Source of the DNA: Medakamo hakoo
Lineage: Eukaryota; Chlorophyta; Trebouxiophyceae; Coccomyxaceae
Length of the DNA: 64,000 nt
Direction: 5' to 3'
Assembly (NCBI GenBank): GCA_026636295.1
Contig: CP089458.1
Coordinates: forward strand, 434,001-498,000
This document shows, in pieces, positions 28,260 through 40,551 of the stretch (position 1 is its first letter; each line of letters starts with the position of its first letter). A program made the translations under genes and the position numbers. Under the pieces are notes generated by a model. That model saw only the letters and a list, made by a program, of their open reading frames with translations, made no database searches and had not been told where the DNA came from.

Positions 28260-31200
28260 ATGGACGTCGACCTCCCGGACGCGTCCGACATCCCCTCCCC
28301 CCGCGACGACGGCAGCGGCAGCGGCGACGAGGCCGAAAACGGTGGCGCACACAACGCATCGACCCGGCATCGGTCGGCCGCCCCGCCCGGCGCGGCGGCC
28401 GCCGCCCGCACGCTGGCCTACGTCCGCAACCTGCGGGACAAGCTGAAGAGCGACAAGGTCACCAAGCGCCGGGTGAGTGACCGTTTTTTTTTCTGGCGTT
28501 TTCCTTTCTCATTCGTTTCCGCCGACGGGCACGCTGCGCGTCCCCCCCCCCCCTTTCCCTGTCTGAACCTCCCGCCCGCCCAACCTCACCCCACCCACAG
28601 GAAGCCCACAAGGACCTGGCCGACTTCCTGGCCTCCGGCCCTTCCTTGGCCGCCCTGGACGCCGCCACGCTCGCCCAGCACCCGTCCGAACGCGTCGCCC
28701 TGGGGTCGTGGCCCGCGCTCGCGTCGGCGGTCATCGCCGCGCTGCGGGAAGACTGGAAGGCCGCGGGCGCGGGCGCCGCCGCCTCGGCGGGTCGCCGGCC
28801 GCCGGACCCGGGACCTGCGCGCTCCCTGAAAGCCGTCGTCACCGCCGCTGCTGCGCCCGGGCGGTGGCCGGGCGCGGACGCCGCCCTCGCGCCGCGCGCC
28901 GGCAAGCTGCTCGATTTCCTGGTCGACGCCCTGCCCACCTACGCCCCGCCGGCCGCGCGCGCGCCGCCCGGGTCGGTGGGCGGCGAACTCGCGGCGCTGC
29001 TGCGGCTGTCCATCCTGTCCTCTCCCGCCCTGTGCCGCAACGTGCCGGCCGCGTCCTGGTCGGCGCTCCTGGAGCGGTGGGCCGCGCCGTCCCTGCGCGG
29101 CCCGGACCCGGCCGGCGCCGCAGCCGTCGTGGCCGGCATCCTGCGCCGGTGTGGCGGCGGGTTCAGTGGCGCGGCCCGGGACGCCACGCGGGCCGGGCTG
29201 CGCCACGCGTGCGCGGCCGCGGGCGCCAGGGCGGACGCCCGCTCGGCCGCAGCCCTGCTGACCGCATCCGCGGCGTTCCTGGCCCGGTGCGGCCTGGACG
29301 GCGGCCGCCCCGCGTCGGCCGCCCTGGTGCATGCCGCATCCGGCGTGCTCGCCGCGGCCTGGGTGGCGGCGGGCCGTGGCGACACCCGGGCCCGGGACGC
29401 GGCGGTCGGCTTCCTGCGCGTCGCGCTGGCCGTCGGCGGCCTGGACGCCGCCGGCGCGGCGTCCGCCCGCACGGCCGTCTCGGCCGAGGTCAAGCGCAAG
29501 GGCTTCGACTGGGTGGACCGTGGAGGCGGCGTCGCGCCGGCGGCGACCTCCACAGCGCCCGCCGCGCCGCCGCCGCCGCCGCTGCCGCCGCACGCCGATC
29601 TCCCCGGCCCGCCCTTTATTAACGCGGGGGCCGCGCCGCCGCTCCACGTCGGCCCGCTGGTCCTGGGCCGCGCCCAGGCCGGCCTCCTGGCTTTGGCCGC
29701 GGCCTTGGAAGACGCGGTCTGCGGCGGCGACCCAGCCGCGTGGGGCGTGGCGGCGGGTGCGGACGCGGGCGGGGGGGAGGGACTTCCGCCCGCCCCCGCG
29801 CCCGGCCCGCGCCCGGCCAAGCGCGCGCGCACGGCCGAGGCCTTCCCCCTGCCCACGCACCTGGCCGACCGGCCGGGCCTGTGGGCGCCGCTGGTGTGTG
29901 CTGTCCTGCGTGGCCGCGGCCGCCCGCCCGCCGCCGTCGCGCGCGCCCTGCTGTCCACGCTGGCGGGCGTCGTGCGCGGCGGGCGCGGGCCCCGCCCGCC
30001 GCGCGCGGCGCGCCCGCCGCCTGCGTCGCAGGCCGCCCGGTCCGCCGACGCCGCCGCCTGCACGGCGGCCGCCGTGTCCGCGACGTGGGTGCTGCGCGCG
30101 GTTGCCGACCTGGCGAGCTACTGGCCGGGCGGTGGTGAGGGCGGAGGCGGCGGCGGCGGCCCGGAGGACGACGTCGGCGACGGCGAAGGGCCGTGGACGG
30201 CCGACGCCGCGCCGCCCGCCCCGGGCCTGGTGGTGGTGGAGGCCGGCGGCGACGCGTCCGACGGCGACGACACCGACCTGGACGCCGACTGGGCGTCCGT
30301 CCGCACGGGTTCCGTGCCCTGGGGGTCGGACAAGCCCGGCCGGGGCTTCGGCTCGCCGGCCGACCGGGCGGCGGCGGCCGAATGCTGGGCGGCCGTGTGC
30401 GAGTTTGCGGCCGCGTGGCTGTGCGCGCCGGGGAGCGGCCCGCGCGCGCCCGCAGACGCGGCCGCCCTCGCCCTCGCCGCCGCCTCCCGGGCGGGTTTGC
30501 TCCCGCCTGGCGTCGCGGCTTCACACGGCCGCGTGCTCGCCTCTCCGACGCTGGCGGGCAGCGGCGGCGTGCCGTCCGCGGCCGCCTTGGCGCTCGTGGC
30601 CAGCCTCGGCGCGGCCGACCTCTCCGCCCCCGGCCCGCCGACGGCCGCGGCCCGCACACACCTGTCGCCCGCGGCCGCCGACGCGGCCGCCCGGGCGGCG
30701 GCCCTGGACCGGATCCTAGCGCCCGCCACGCTGGCTGCCCACCCTGAACTCGCTGCCGCCGCGGCGTGGGCGGTCATGGACGGCCCGGAGGATGCAGCCG
30801 CACTGGCTGAGCCCGCCCGCCGCGCGGCCGCGGCCGCCGCGTCTGCCTGGGCCGCCCCGTCTGGCGTGGCCGCCCTCAACCCAGGCGACGGCGTCTGGGG
30901 GAGCCCCGCCGACCCGGCCACCTCATCCTCCGACGCCATTCGGGCTGTCGCGCTGGACACGCCGGACGCCGCTGATGAGGAAGGCGACTTTTTAGAACGG
31001 GCGCTGGCGAGCGAGGCCGTGAGCGCCGAAGAGAGGCTGCGGGCGGCCGCGCGCGCGGCGCGCGTGCGGTCGAACCCGCCGGCCGCGCCCCTGCCGCTGC
31101 GCGGCACGCTGCCGCCTCGCTCGGCTGCTGAACTAGCTTTTCACGCGGCGGCTTGTCTGACCCAGTCCTTCGCGCACGTGTCGGCCGCCGCCGTAGCCGC

Positions 31201-34200
31201 GGACGCGGCGGGTGGTGGCGGCCTCGCCCACCCACTGCCCACGCGCGCGACGGCCGCGGTTCACTCCGTCGCCGCTGTTCACACCACCCCAGACACGCCG
31301 CCGCCGACGGTGACCACGCAACACCAGGCGGGGCATGCCGTCCTAGACCCGCTGGGTGGGCAGCGCGCCGCGGACGCGGCCCGCGACGTCGCGGCGGCCG
31401 GGCTGTTTGGGTGCGTGGCCGCGGCTGTGAGGCTCATGGCAGCGGCCGAGAGCCACGGCGCGGGCGCTGACCTGCGCTGGGGTGGTACCGGCCCACTCTC
31501 TGAGGCCGTCCGGTCCGCTCTGGTGAAAACGGGCCCTGCCCTGGTGGGCGTCGTGGCACGGGTGGGCGGCCCGGGTGGTGGGGCGACGGGCGACCCTGTC
31601 GTGGATGGCGGCCGCGGGCCGGCCCTTGACCGGTGGGCCGGGTTGTGCGGTGCTCTGGGCGCGGGCGCCCTGCCTCCGTCCCTGGCTTCTGCGCTCATCG
31701 ACGCGACGTCCCGGCCCTTTGCCGCGGCCGCCCTCGAACTGAGCCGCCTTTTTGTGGACGCGGACTTGGCGGCGGCCGCGGCCCCAGCGGCGGCGGGTGG
31801 CGACGTGGCCGCGGCCGCCGCCAACGGGCCTGCTGCCGCCGCCGCGGAAGCGGTCGCCCTGTTTGACGAAGAGTTAGACGCGGCGGCGGGCGCGGCCACG
31901 CCCGCGTCCCGTTCGCCCGCCGTCCGGGCAACGGCCCGCCGGGCGGCCTGCCTGCGCGCGCTTGCGGCCCTCGCGGCCGGCCCGCCCGACCCGGCCCACA
32001 CCGCGGCCGGCCGCCTGTCCTCCGCCATCGCCGCTTGCACCAGCACGGCCGAGGGTGACAAAGGTGCCCTGCCACCACCGCCCACCGCCCTGTGGGTGAC
32101 GGCCCTGGGCTCGCTCGTCGACGCGGCCGTGGGCGGTGGCGGTGGCGGGATGGGCGGTGGGGCCGACCCGGCGCGCGACGCGGCGCTCGCGCTCGCGCAC
32201 AACTCGGAAGGCGATCTGCTCGCCCGTGGGCGGTCAACCTGCGGCGGCTTGGCCGCTGCCACAACCGCCGTCGCGCTCCTGGCGGACGCCTGGCCCCGCC
32301 CGCCGCCTGGAGCGGCGGTGCGCGACGTGGACGCGGCCAAGGCTGCGGCAGCGGCGGCGCTCGGTCCCCCACTCTTTGCCTGCCTCGCCGCCGCCGACGC
32401 CGCGGGCGACCTGGAGATCGCCGATGACGACGCGCGCACCGCGCCTGCCTTGCCCTCCCGCACGCGCGCGGCGCTGGGCACGGCCGCGGCCGCCGTCCTG
32501 GCCGCCGGCGGCGCGGGCGGCTGGGCCGACGGCCACCCGCACGCCGACACGGCCGTCAACGCTGCCCTGCGCCCGCTGGGCGACGTGTCGTACGCGGTCC
32601 GCCGGGACGGCGCGCCGGACGCGGTGCGCATCCTGTCCTACTACACCGCGCGTGCGGCCGTGTTTGGCGAGGTCGTCCGACGGATGGGAATGGGCGGCGG
32701 TGGTGGGGGTGGGGGTCGTGAGGGCGGAGGCGAGCTCGACGGCGGCCTCCCACCCGCCATCCTCCCGCCGCCCCGGGTCGAGACCGCGCTCGCCGCCCTC
32801 GCCTCAGCCGCCCGGCTGGATGACGAGGCCGAACTGCGGGCCCTGCACCTCATCCTGGCGAGCGCGGCGGCGGCGCACGGCGGGCCCGAACCGGCCGCGG
32901 CCGAAGGCGTGCGCCGCACGGCCGCGGCGGCCTTGCGCGCGGCCGCGGCGGGCCTGGGGTACGCCTCCCGCTCCGCGCACTTAGCCTGGCGCTTGCCAGA
33001 CCTCGCGTACCGCCTGGCGGGGGTGGTGGACGATGGCGACCGCGCTGAAGGCGGCGACGACGACCACAACCTGCCGCCGCCCTCCCAGGCCGACCCGCGC
33101 CTGCCCGCATCAGCGTTGGCTTCCGCCGCCGCTGCGGCCGTCGGTGGCAGCCTGACCCGGCCGACCGAAGCGGACGCGCCCTCCACGCCGACAGCCGCGC
33201 GCCAAGCCGCTTTCTTGCGCAATGCGGCGCCCGCCCTCGTCGCGCCGTACACCCTCGCCGCCGCGCGCCGCCACTCCGCTCTGGAGCGCTCCAGCCGCCG
33301 GGCCGACCGGACCGCGGCGGCTGCCGGCCCGGACATGTCCGACCTCAACGCCCTTGCGGCCACGTCGACTGGCGGCTCCGTCGGCCGCCTGCTCACCCGG
33401 CACTGGGGTCCCCTGCTCGCGTCCGTCGTCCCGTCGTCCTCCACCTACGGATTGGCGAAACGAATCCACCCCGACGACAGGTCCGCCGACGAAGCCGTCG
33501 GCGCCGTGCTCAACCAGGGCCCCGTCGTGGTCGCCCTCCCGACCGAGGGCGACCGGGACGCCCTGTTCCGGGACGCCCTGCCGGACGCGGTCGTGGCGCT
33601 GCTGCTCCGTGCGCGGGCGGGCGCGCCCGGGGATGGCGGCCTGGCCGACGGCCTGGGCGCCGACCAGGCCGGGCGGACGGACTGGGCCCGGCCGCCGCCG
33701 CCGCTGACCCAGTCTGCCCTGCCTCCCACTGCGGCGGCTGTCGCCGTGCGCAAGCTGGTGGCCTCCTTCCTGCTCGTCAACGACCTGGACGAGGGCGACG
33801 GCGGCGAGGACGCGCGCGCGGCGGCTGCCGCGGCGATCGCCCAGGCCGGCCTGGGCGGCGCCGTCCCGTTGCGGGCCCTGGCCGTGGCGGAGGCGCGGGT
33901 GAGGGCTGCCCGTGCGCCGCGTCACCGTGTGGCGGCGCTGGGTGCCGTGCGTGCCACGCTGAGCGCGCTGGGCCCGGGCCTTGCCGGGGGGCCCGCCCAG
34001 GCGGGCGCGGCGCTCGCGCTGCTGTGCCGGGCGGTCGTCGCGGGCGGGGCGGACGTCGCTGGGCCCGCGTCTGCTTTAGCGGGCTGGGTCGTGTCCGCCG
34101 CTCAAGCCCAGGCCCAGGCGGGAAGTGGAGAGCCGCACGGCCTGGCGGCCGTGTTTGCGGCGCTCCCTCCACTCGTCGCGGCCGTCGTCCGCGTCGCGGC

Positions 34201-37200
34201 CGCGTCTCCTCCGTCGCCCACACCGCCCGCCGTGCCCTTCTCCCCGTCCCTCCTGCCTGCGTCATGGTCGATGCCACCTCCCTCCACAACGGGAGATGAC
34301 GCGTTCTCGCCCTCGGCCCGCGCCGCCGGCGTGGCTGACCTCACCGCCCTGGCGGCTGCGCTGGTGACAGCCGCGGCGTGCGCGCACCCGACCAGCCCGG
34401 CCGGCGCGGCTTTAGCTGCGTGCGGCGACGCCGTGCCTGCGGGCCTGCCGGCTTTAGAAGGCTTACGCGCGGCTGTAGAAGCCGCCGCCGCCGCCCGTCC
34501 GGGCGGCCCGGGCGCGTGGGCCGACCGCCTCGGCCGGCTCGCCGCGCGCGCTGCGACCGCCCCACCGGCCGCGTGCGCGGAAGCCGCGCGTTCTTTACGG
34601 GCCGAGCTGGCGGCGATCGACCGCCCCTGGTCTGCTGAAGAGGATGGCGCCGTGCGCTCGGCGGCCTGGAGCTTGGTCCGCCTGGCGGCCGGGAGTGCGA
34701 GTGGCGGCGGCGGCGGCGGCGGCCGCACGCCGGCGTCCTTCGACCAAGCGGTGGACAGCCTCTGTGCGCTGGGCGCCGCCATCCTCGCGGAAGCCGGGCC
34801 GTTCCCGGCTCCCACGCCCTCCCCACTGACCGCGCCCGGCGTGGACCCAGTGGCGACGGCCATGCTGCCAGGCGCGGACCTTGTCGTGGCGCTGCGTGGT
34901 GGCGGTGCGCCCGCGTCTACGTCCGCGGCCGACGCGGCGACCCCTCCCCTGGCCGGCGACCCCGTCCCGCCCGCCCTGGCGTCACTGTTGGCCATGCTGG
35001 TGAGCCGGGCGGCGGATGGACTGCCGGGCGTTGCCTTACCCGCCCAACGCACGCTGGAAACCCTGCTGTCCCTGCCGCGCGGCCGGGCGGCGGCGGCGCG
35101 CCTCCCACCGGCGATAGCCGACGCAGTCGCCGCGTTTGCGCCCCAAGCCGCGGCCGGGCGGGCGGGCGGCGGCGCGCCCAACGACCTGCGCCGCGGGCGC
35201 TACCCACCGGATGCGGTTACCTTGCACCCCGCTCAATCGGCCGTCTTCTGGACGCCGCCGACCGTCGCGGCCGCGGCGGCCGACCCAGCCGCCGTCGGGC
35301 GGTGGGCGCGGCGCCTGGCGTCTGCCCTCCTCGCCTGCGCGGCCGCGCCCGAACTCCGGGCGGCTGCGCCCGCCGCCGCCGCTTCCTGCGCCGCCGCCGA
35401 ACTCCTCCTGCCACTGGCCCTGGCCGACGCGGCGCGGCGGGACCCCGTCGGCCGGGCGGGCGGGCGGGACGCCCTGTCGCGCGACGTGCGCGCTGCGCTG
35501 CTGACGCCCGCTGCATCGCCGTCCGACGCCCCGGCTCCCGCCGCCGTCCGCACGCTGTTAACCTGCTTAGACCATTTGCGCTCCGTGCGGACAGACGCCA
35601 TCCTGGCCCGCGGCCCGCCTCCACACCCGGACGCGCCGAGCGAGGGCGACGACCACGACGCCGCTGCGTTGGCGGCCGACGCGGTCGACGAGTCCGCCGT
35701 CGACTGGCCGACGTCCTTCTGGCTGGACCTGCCGTACCTGGACGTCGCGTCGGCGGCGCTAGCGGCGGGTGAACCGGGCGCGGCGCTGTTGTACGCGGAA
35801 CTGGAGGTGGAGGCGGCCGCGGCCGCCGAAGGCGCGGCCGCGACGGGCGGAGGTGGCGCGCCCTCCCCGACCACGACAGCCGCCCCTTTCCCCCGCCTCT
35901 CCCCCGCCCTGGCCTCCGTCCTGCTGGCCGCCCACCGGTCGTCCCCCGACCCGGACGGCATCTACTTTGCCGCCGCCGCCGCCGGCGGCCGGGCCGACGC
36001 CTGCCTGGCCCTGTTCCAGCTGGCGGGCGATTGGGCGGCCGTCGCGGCCGCCGCCGACGCGGCAGTCGTGCGTGGCGGTGGGCCTGCTGCGTCCGCTGCG
36101 GGCCTGCTGCCGGGCGCGCTCGCTCACATGGGCTGCAGGGCGGCCCTGCGGACGGTGTGCGGGCTGGAAGGCGTGCGTGGGGCGGTGGGCGGCGGCGTGG
36201 CGGACGTGGCGGCGGAAGCGGCGTGGCGGATGGGGGAGTGGGGGACGCCGGGCGGTGGCCGCGGCGGCGGCCCGCCAGCCCAGGCTCCTCCCTCCACTGC
36301 CGCGCCCTCCTCCACGTCCACGCCATCCTTCAACGCGTCCATCTGCGCCTGCCTGGCCGCCCTGGAAGCGGGCGACGTGGAAGGCGCCGGCGCGTCCCTG
36401 GCGTCCGCCCGCGCGAGCGCGGTCTCCCTCCCCGCGACGGCTGCGCCCGCCCTCCGCGCGGCTGCGTGCGCGGCGGCGGGAGGCACCTCCCGCGCCGACC
36501 CGGCCATCGTCCGCCTGCAGATGGTGGCGAATTTGGAAGACGCGGTCGGCCTAGCCGCCGCGGTAGCGGCGGGCGAGGGCGGCGCGGGCGCGCCCGCCTC
36601 CTCCCCCCGCCGGGCGCCCCTCCCGCCTGGCCTGCGCCTGCTCCCGCCCGCGTCCGACCCGCTGTCCGCCACGCCCGCGCTGGCCGAGCTGGAAGCCCGG
36701 TGGACTCGCCGGGAAGCCGCGGCGTTTGGCCCCACCCGCCGCGACGCGGCCGCGTACGAAGCCGCGGAACCGTTGCTGGCCCTGCGCCGGGCGGTGGCCC
36801 GGGCGTTGGGCGCGCGCGGCGCCGAACGCCGGGCCCTCGTCGCGGCCGCGGCGGCGGCCCGCCGGGCGGGCGCGGGCCCCGCCGCCCTCGCCGCTCTCAC
36901 CGACCTGCGCGCGCCCGTCGAAGCGCTGGAAGCCGCGGGCGTGAGCCCGCCGCCCTGGCTCGCGCCCGACACAGGCCCGACCGCGGCCTGGCGCACGGAA
37001 GAGGCCAAGCTGTTGTGGTCGCGCGGCCAGGCGGGCGCGGCGGTGCGCGCCCTCCAAGCCGCGTTGGACGAGGAGCAAGAAGGGCGGGCAGCGGGCGGCG
37101 GCGGGGGCGCCGTCGCCTCCGACCCGCTGTGGCGCCCGGCCGCGACGGCGCTCCTGGGAAAGTGGCTCGGCGCGACGCGCGCGGCCGGCGCGCCCGCCGC

Positions 37201-39574
37201 GCTCGCGGCGCTCTCTGCCGGCGCCGCCGCCGCGGCCGCCGCGGCGGACGCGTCGCCCTCTCCCGCCTCTGCCGCCGTCGTGTGCCGGGCCTCCTTCCGC
37301 CTGGCCGACTTTGCCGACGGCCTGGCCCGCGCGGCCGCCGACCGCCGGGCGACTCCCGACTGGGCGGCCGCGCGCCGGGTGGTGGAAATGAAGCAAGCGC
37401 AGCTGGCCGCCATCCAGGCCCGCCAGGCCGCCCGCGCGTCGGAGGGCCGGTCGCCCGACGACCAGGAGGGCCGGAACCTGGCGCACGCCGCCGACCTGCT
37501 GTCCAAGGTCATTGCGGCCGACTCCGCGGACCAGGGGCGGCTGGCGTCGCAGCAAGCGGCTTGGGCGGCCGCCGCGCTCGAACACTACCGCCGCGCCCTG
37601 ACGGCCGGCAGCGCGTACGACTTGCGCGCCCTGCCCCGCCTCCTGGCCCGCTTCTTGGAGGACGGGCCGGCGGACCCCGCCGTGCTCGCGGCGGCGGCGC
37701 CGGCGCTGGAGGCCGTGCCGTCCCACAAGTTCGTGCCGCTGCTGTACCAAATCGCGTCACGGCTGGGGTCGCCCTCATCGCCGCCGCCGCCGGCCGGGCC
37801 CGCCGGCGGACGCGCCCCGTCCCCGCCCTCCTTCCCGGCGCTCGTCGCCCGGCTCATGGCCCGGCTGGCGGCCGACCACCCGCACCACACGCTGTGGCAG
37901 TTGTACGCCCTGGCGAACGGCGGCCGCGGGCGGGCCGGGCCGGGCGCGGCGCCGGCCGCGGCCGCGGCGGCCGCGGCCGCGGCCGCCGCGGCCGCTAGCA
38001 CGGCCGGCACGGCGGGACCCCGTCGGGGGTCCAGCCGGGCGGCGGCGGCGGCGACCCGGGCGGCGTCCGTGCCGGGCCTGGAAGCCGGCGCCGACGCGGA
38101 CAAGGCGGCCGCCGCCGCGGCCGTGTCCACGGCCGTCGCGCGGTCGTCCCCGTCCCTGGCCCGCCTCGTCGCCCAGACGTCCGCGCTGGGCGAAGCGTAC
38201 ATCGAGCTGGCGGCCCTGCCCGCCGCCCGCGACGCCGGCCGGGTCACGGTGCCGGCGGCGCTGCGGCGCGCCGCGGCCGCCTGCTCCGACCTGCCGCCCG
38301 CGTCGAGCGCGCTGCCCGTCCGCACCGACGCGGACTACGCCTCCGCCCCGCGCTTCGCCGGCTTCGGGCCGGTCGCCCGCTTCGTCGGCGGCATCAACCG
38401 CCCCAAGCTCGTCACCGCCTCGGACTCGGCTGGCGCGGTCTTCCGCGAGCTCGTCAAGGCGGGCCAGGACGACCCGCGCCAGGACGCGTGCCTGCAGCAG
38501 GCCTGGTGCCTGGCGTCGGCCCTGCTGGCCGCCAACCCGGCGTCCCGGGCCCGGTGCCTGCGCGTGCGCACCTACCGCGTCCTGCCCCTGTCCCCCGGCG
38601 TCGGCGTCATGCAGTGGGTGGAAGCCACGGCCACGCTCCACGACATCCTGGTCGGCCCCGCCTCGGCCGGCGGTGGCGGCGGCGTCCACGCCCGCCACGC
38701 GCCGCGCGTCGTCGCCGTGCCCCCACTCGGCGGCCGCCCCGCCCGCCTGTGCGCCCCGCTGGGCTACGTCCCCGCCATGAACAAGCTGGCCGCCGCCGTG
38801 CGGGCGGGCGACCCGGCCCTGCTGCGCCCGACCTACGACTGGGTGTGCGCCGCCTTCCCGCCCGCCCTACGCCACTGGTTCACCGAGGCGCACCGGTCCC
38901 CGCCCGCCTGGCACGCGGCCCGGACGGCGTACACCCGGTCCACGGCGGCGGCGTCCATGGTCGGCTACGTCCTGGGCCTGGGCGACCGCCACGCCCACAA
39001 CATCCTGGTCGACTGCGCCAGCGCCGAAGTCATCCACATCGACCTGGGCGTCGCCTTTGAGCAGGGGCGCTTCCTGCGCGTGCCGGAAACCGTGCCGTTC
39101 CGCCTGACACGGGATGTGGTGGACGGCATGGGCCCGGCGGGCGTGGAAGGCAGCTTCCGGCGGTGCTGCGAGGCGGCCCTGGCCGTCCTGCGCGACGGGC
39201 GCGACGCGGTCGGCACGGTCGTCGGCGTCCTCGTCCACGACCCGCTGTACCGGTGGCAGCTGACGCCCGTGAAGGCCCGCCGGCGCCAGGGCGGCGGGGG
39301 CGGGGGTGGGGGTGGGGGTGGGGAGGGCACGGGCGCCGACGGCGGCGGCGGCGGCGACGGCGCCGGCGGGCAGCCGCAGCCGCCGGCGGAGGAAGCCAAC
39401 GCGGACGCAGCGCGCGCGCTGCTGCGCGTCCGCCAGAAGCTGGCCGGGCTGGACGGCAGCGGCGGCGATGGTGCGCCGCTGTCCGTGGAAGCCCAGGTCC
39501 GCATGCTGCTGCACGAGGCGGCGGACCCGGGGCGGCTGGCGCGGATGTACGTGGGGTGGGCGCCATTTTTGTGA
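28260..39574 (+). CDS. ATM: ATM/Tel1 DNA-damage checkpoint kinase
   Basis: PI3K-like protein kinase that senses double-strand breaks with MRE11-RAD50-NBS1 and phosphorylates SQ/TQ sites. Exon 1 is 28260-28472 (71 codons, MDVDLPDASD...), the intron GTGAGT...CACAG is 28473-28600 and exon 2 is 28601-39574, nearly 11 kb uninterrupted; 3728 residues against about 3050 in human and 3850 in Arabidopsis. The junction creates LRDKLKSDKVTKRREAHKDL, resembling the N-terminal TAN motif typical of ATM/Tel1. Long Ala/Leu-rich HEAT solenoids follow, then FAT, then the kinase: NRPKLVTASDSAG at about 3337, GDRHAHN at 3532-3538, HIDLGVAFEQGRFL at 3550, and RVPETVPFRLTRD. The FATC ends YVGWAPFL. ETVPFRLTRDVVDGMG is ATM-specific rather than ATR or TOR. 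A Gly-rich insert of about 30 residues separates kinase from FATC. Confidence 0.93.
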
Positions 39575-39742
39575 AGGGCGGGTGGGGGCGGAGGGGGGTG
39601 GGAGGGGGGTGGGATGGGGGTGGGATGGAGGGAGAGAGAGCGTGTGCGTCTGTGCGTCTTTTAGGGAGGGGGTTTTTCCGGCATTCCTTGTTTTACCTGT
39701 GTTACACACTCTGCGCTGTCTTCCTGCCTAGGTCTCCAACCT

Positions 39743-40318
39743 CTACCGCCGGCGGGCGGCGAGCGCCGCCTCCAGCTCCGCCACCGCCTCGCCCGCCGCG
39801 ACCAACCTTGCTTCGGCCTCCCCCATCGTCGCCGCCACCGCCGCCACGCCCGCCGCCGCGGCTTCTGCCTCCCGCGCCGCGTCACGACCCGCCGTCAGCC
39901 GGGCGATGCACGTGGCCGACGCAGCATCCGCGGCGGTGAGCCGGGCCGTCACCAGGTGCTGCCTGTCGGTCGCGAGCCCGACCCGCGCGCCAGCCCACCC
40001 GCCAGCACGGGCGGCGGCGGCTGCGGCCGCGTCGCCTGCGGCCGCCAGGCTGGCCGCAGCAGGTGTTTGTGAGTTGGCAGCCGCCGCACCGGCCAAGGCG
40101 TCAGCCCAGGCGGCGTCCGCCGGGCCGGAGTCCAGGCCGAGGAGCGGCGGCGGGTGGTCGAGTCCCCTCACTCGTTCCAAGAGGGCCGCGTCGGCCGGTG
40201 CTGCAGACGACGACGGCTGCGGCGCCGGCGCTGCTGCTGGTTGGCCGGACGTCGAGACGACCGTCAGGATGCCGGAGTGGCCGTCGCCGGCGACGGGGCG
40301 TGAGTCGGACGCGCCCAT
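39743..40318 (-). CDS. BORC subunit 5-like protein (probable N-myristoylated)
   Basis: 191 residues from ATG 40318. The start MGASDSRP offers Gly2 and a small residue at position 6, a good N-myristoylation context. ILTVVSTSG, then ALLERVRGLDHPPPLLGL, resembles the BORCS5 pattern of a hydrophobic patch followed by a Leu/Pro-rich turn; the rest is Ala-rich and predicted helical, ending ELEAALAARRR. In animals BORCS5 anchors the BORC complex to lysosomes and recruits ARL8 for movement. With so much alanine the match is tentative; it could be any myristoylated coiled-coil protein. A TGTAA motif follows the stop on the minus strand (39706-39702). Its promoter is shared with the CDF gene. Confidence 0.45.
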   Translation of the reverse strand: MGASDSRPVAGDGHSGILTVVSTSGQPAAAPAPQPSSSAAPADAALLERVRGLDHPPPLLGLDSGPADAAWADALAGAAAANSQTPAAASLAAAGDAAAAAAARAGGWAGARVGLATDRQHLVTARLTAADAASATCIARLTAGRDAAREAEAAAAGVAAVAATMGEAEARLVAAGEAVAELEAALAARRR

Positions 40319-40551
40319 TTTTTTTTTTGATAAAAAACAATCGGCAATGGCTACGCACTCCCACTTTACTATTCGTTTCCTCCCACGCACCCCGCACCCG
40401 CTGGGCCTGCGATTCCACACGGCCAGCAACACGTGACGCGACCAGGCAAAGCTTGGGCGGAGACGCAGAGAAAGAAGGGTGGTCCACCCTCACGCCTCTT
40501 CTGCAGAGGGCGGCGCAGCGCGCGCCCCGGACCCACCCCTCTCTCCATCCC

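Noticed and set aside
28586-31107. Several long antisense frames within ATM
   Set aside because: All oppose the ATM exon, whose protein is confirmed by FAT/kinase/FATC motifs; long antisense frames are expected at this base composition.
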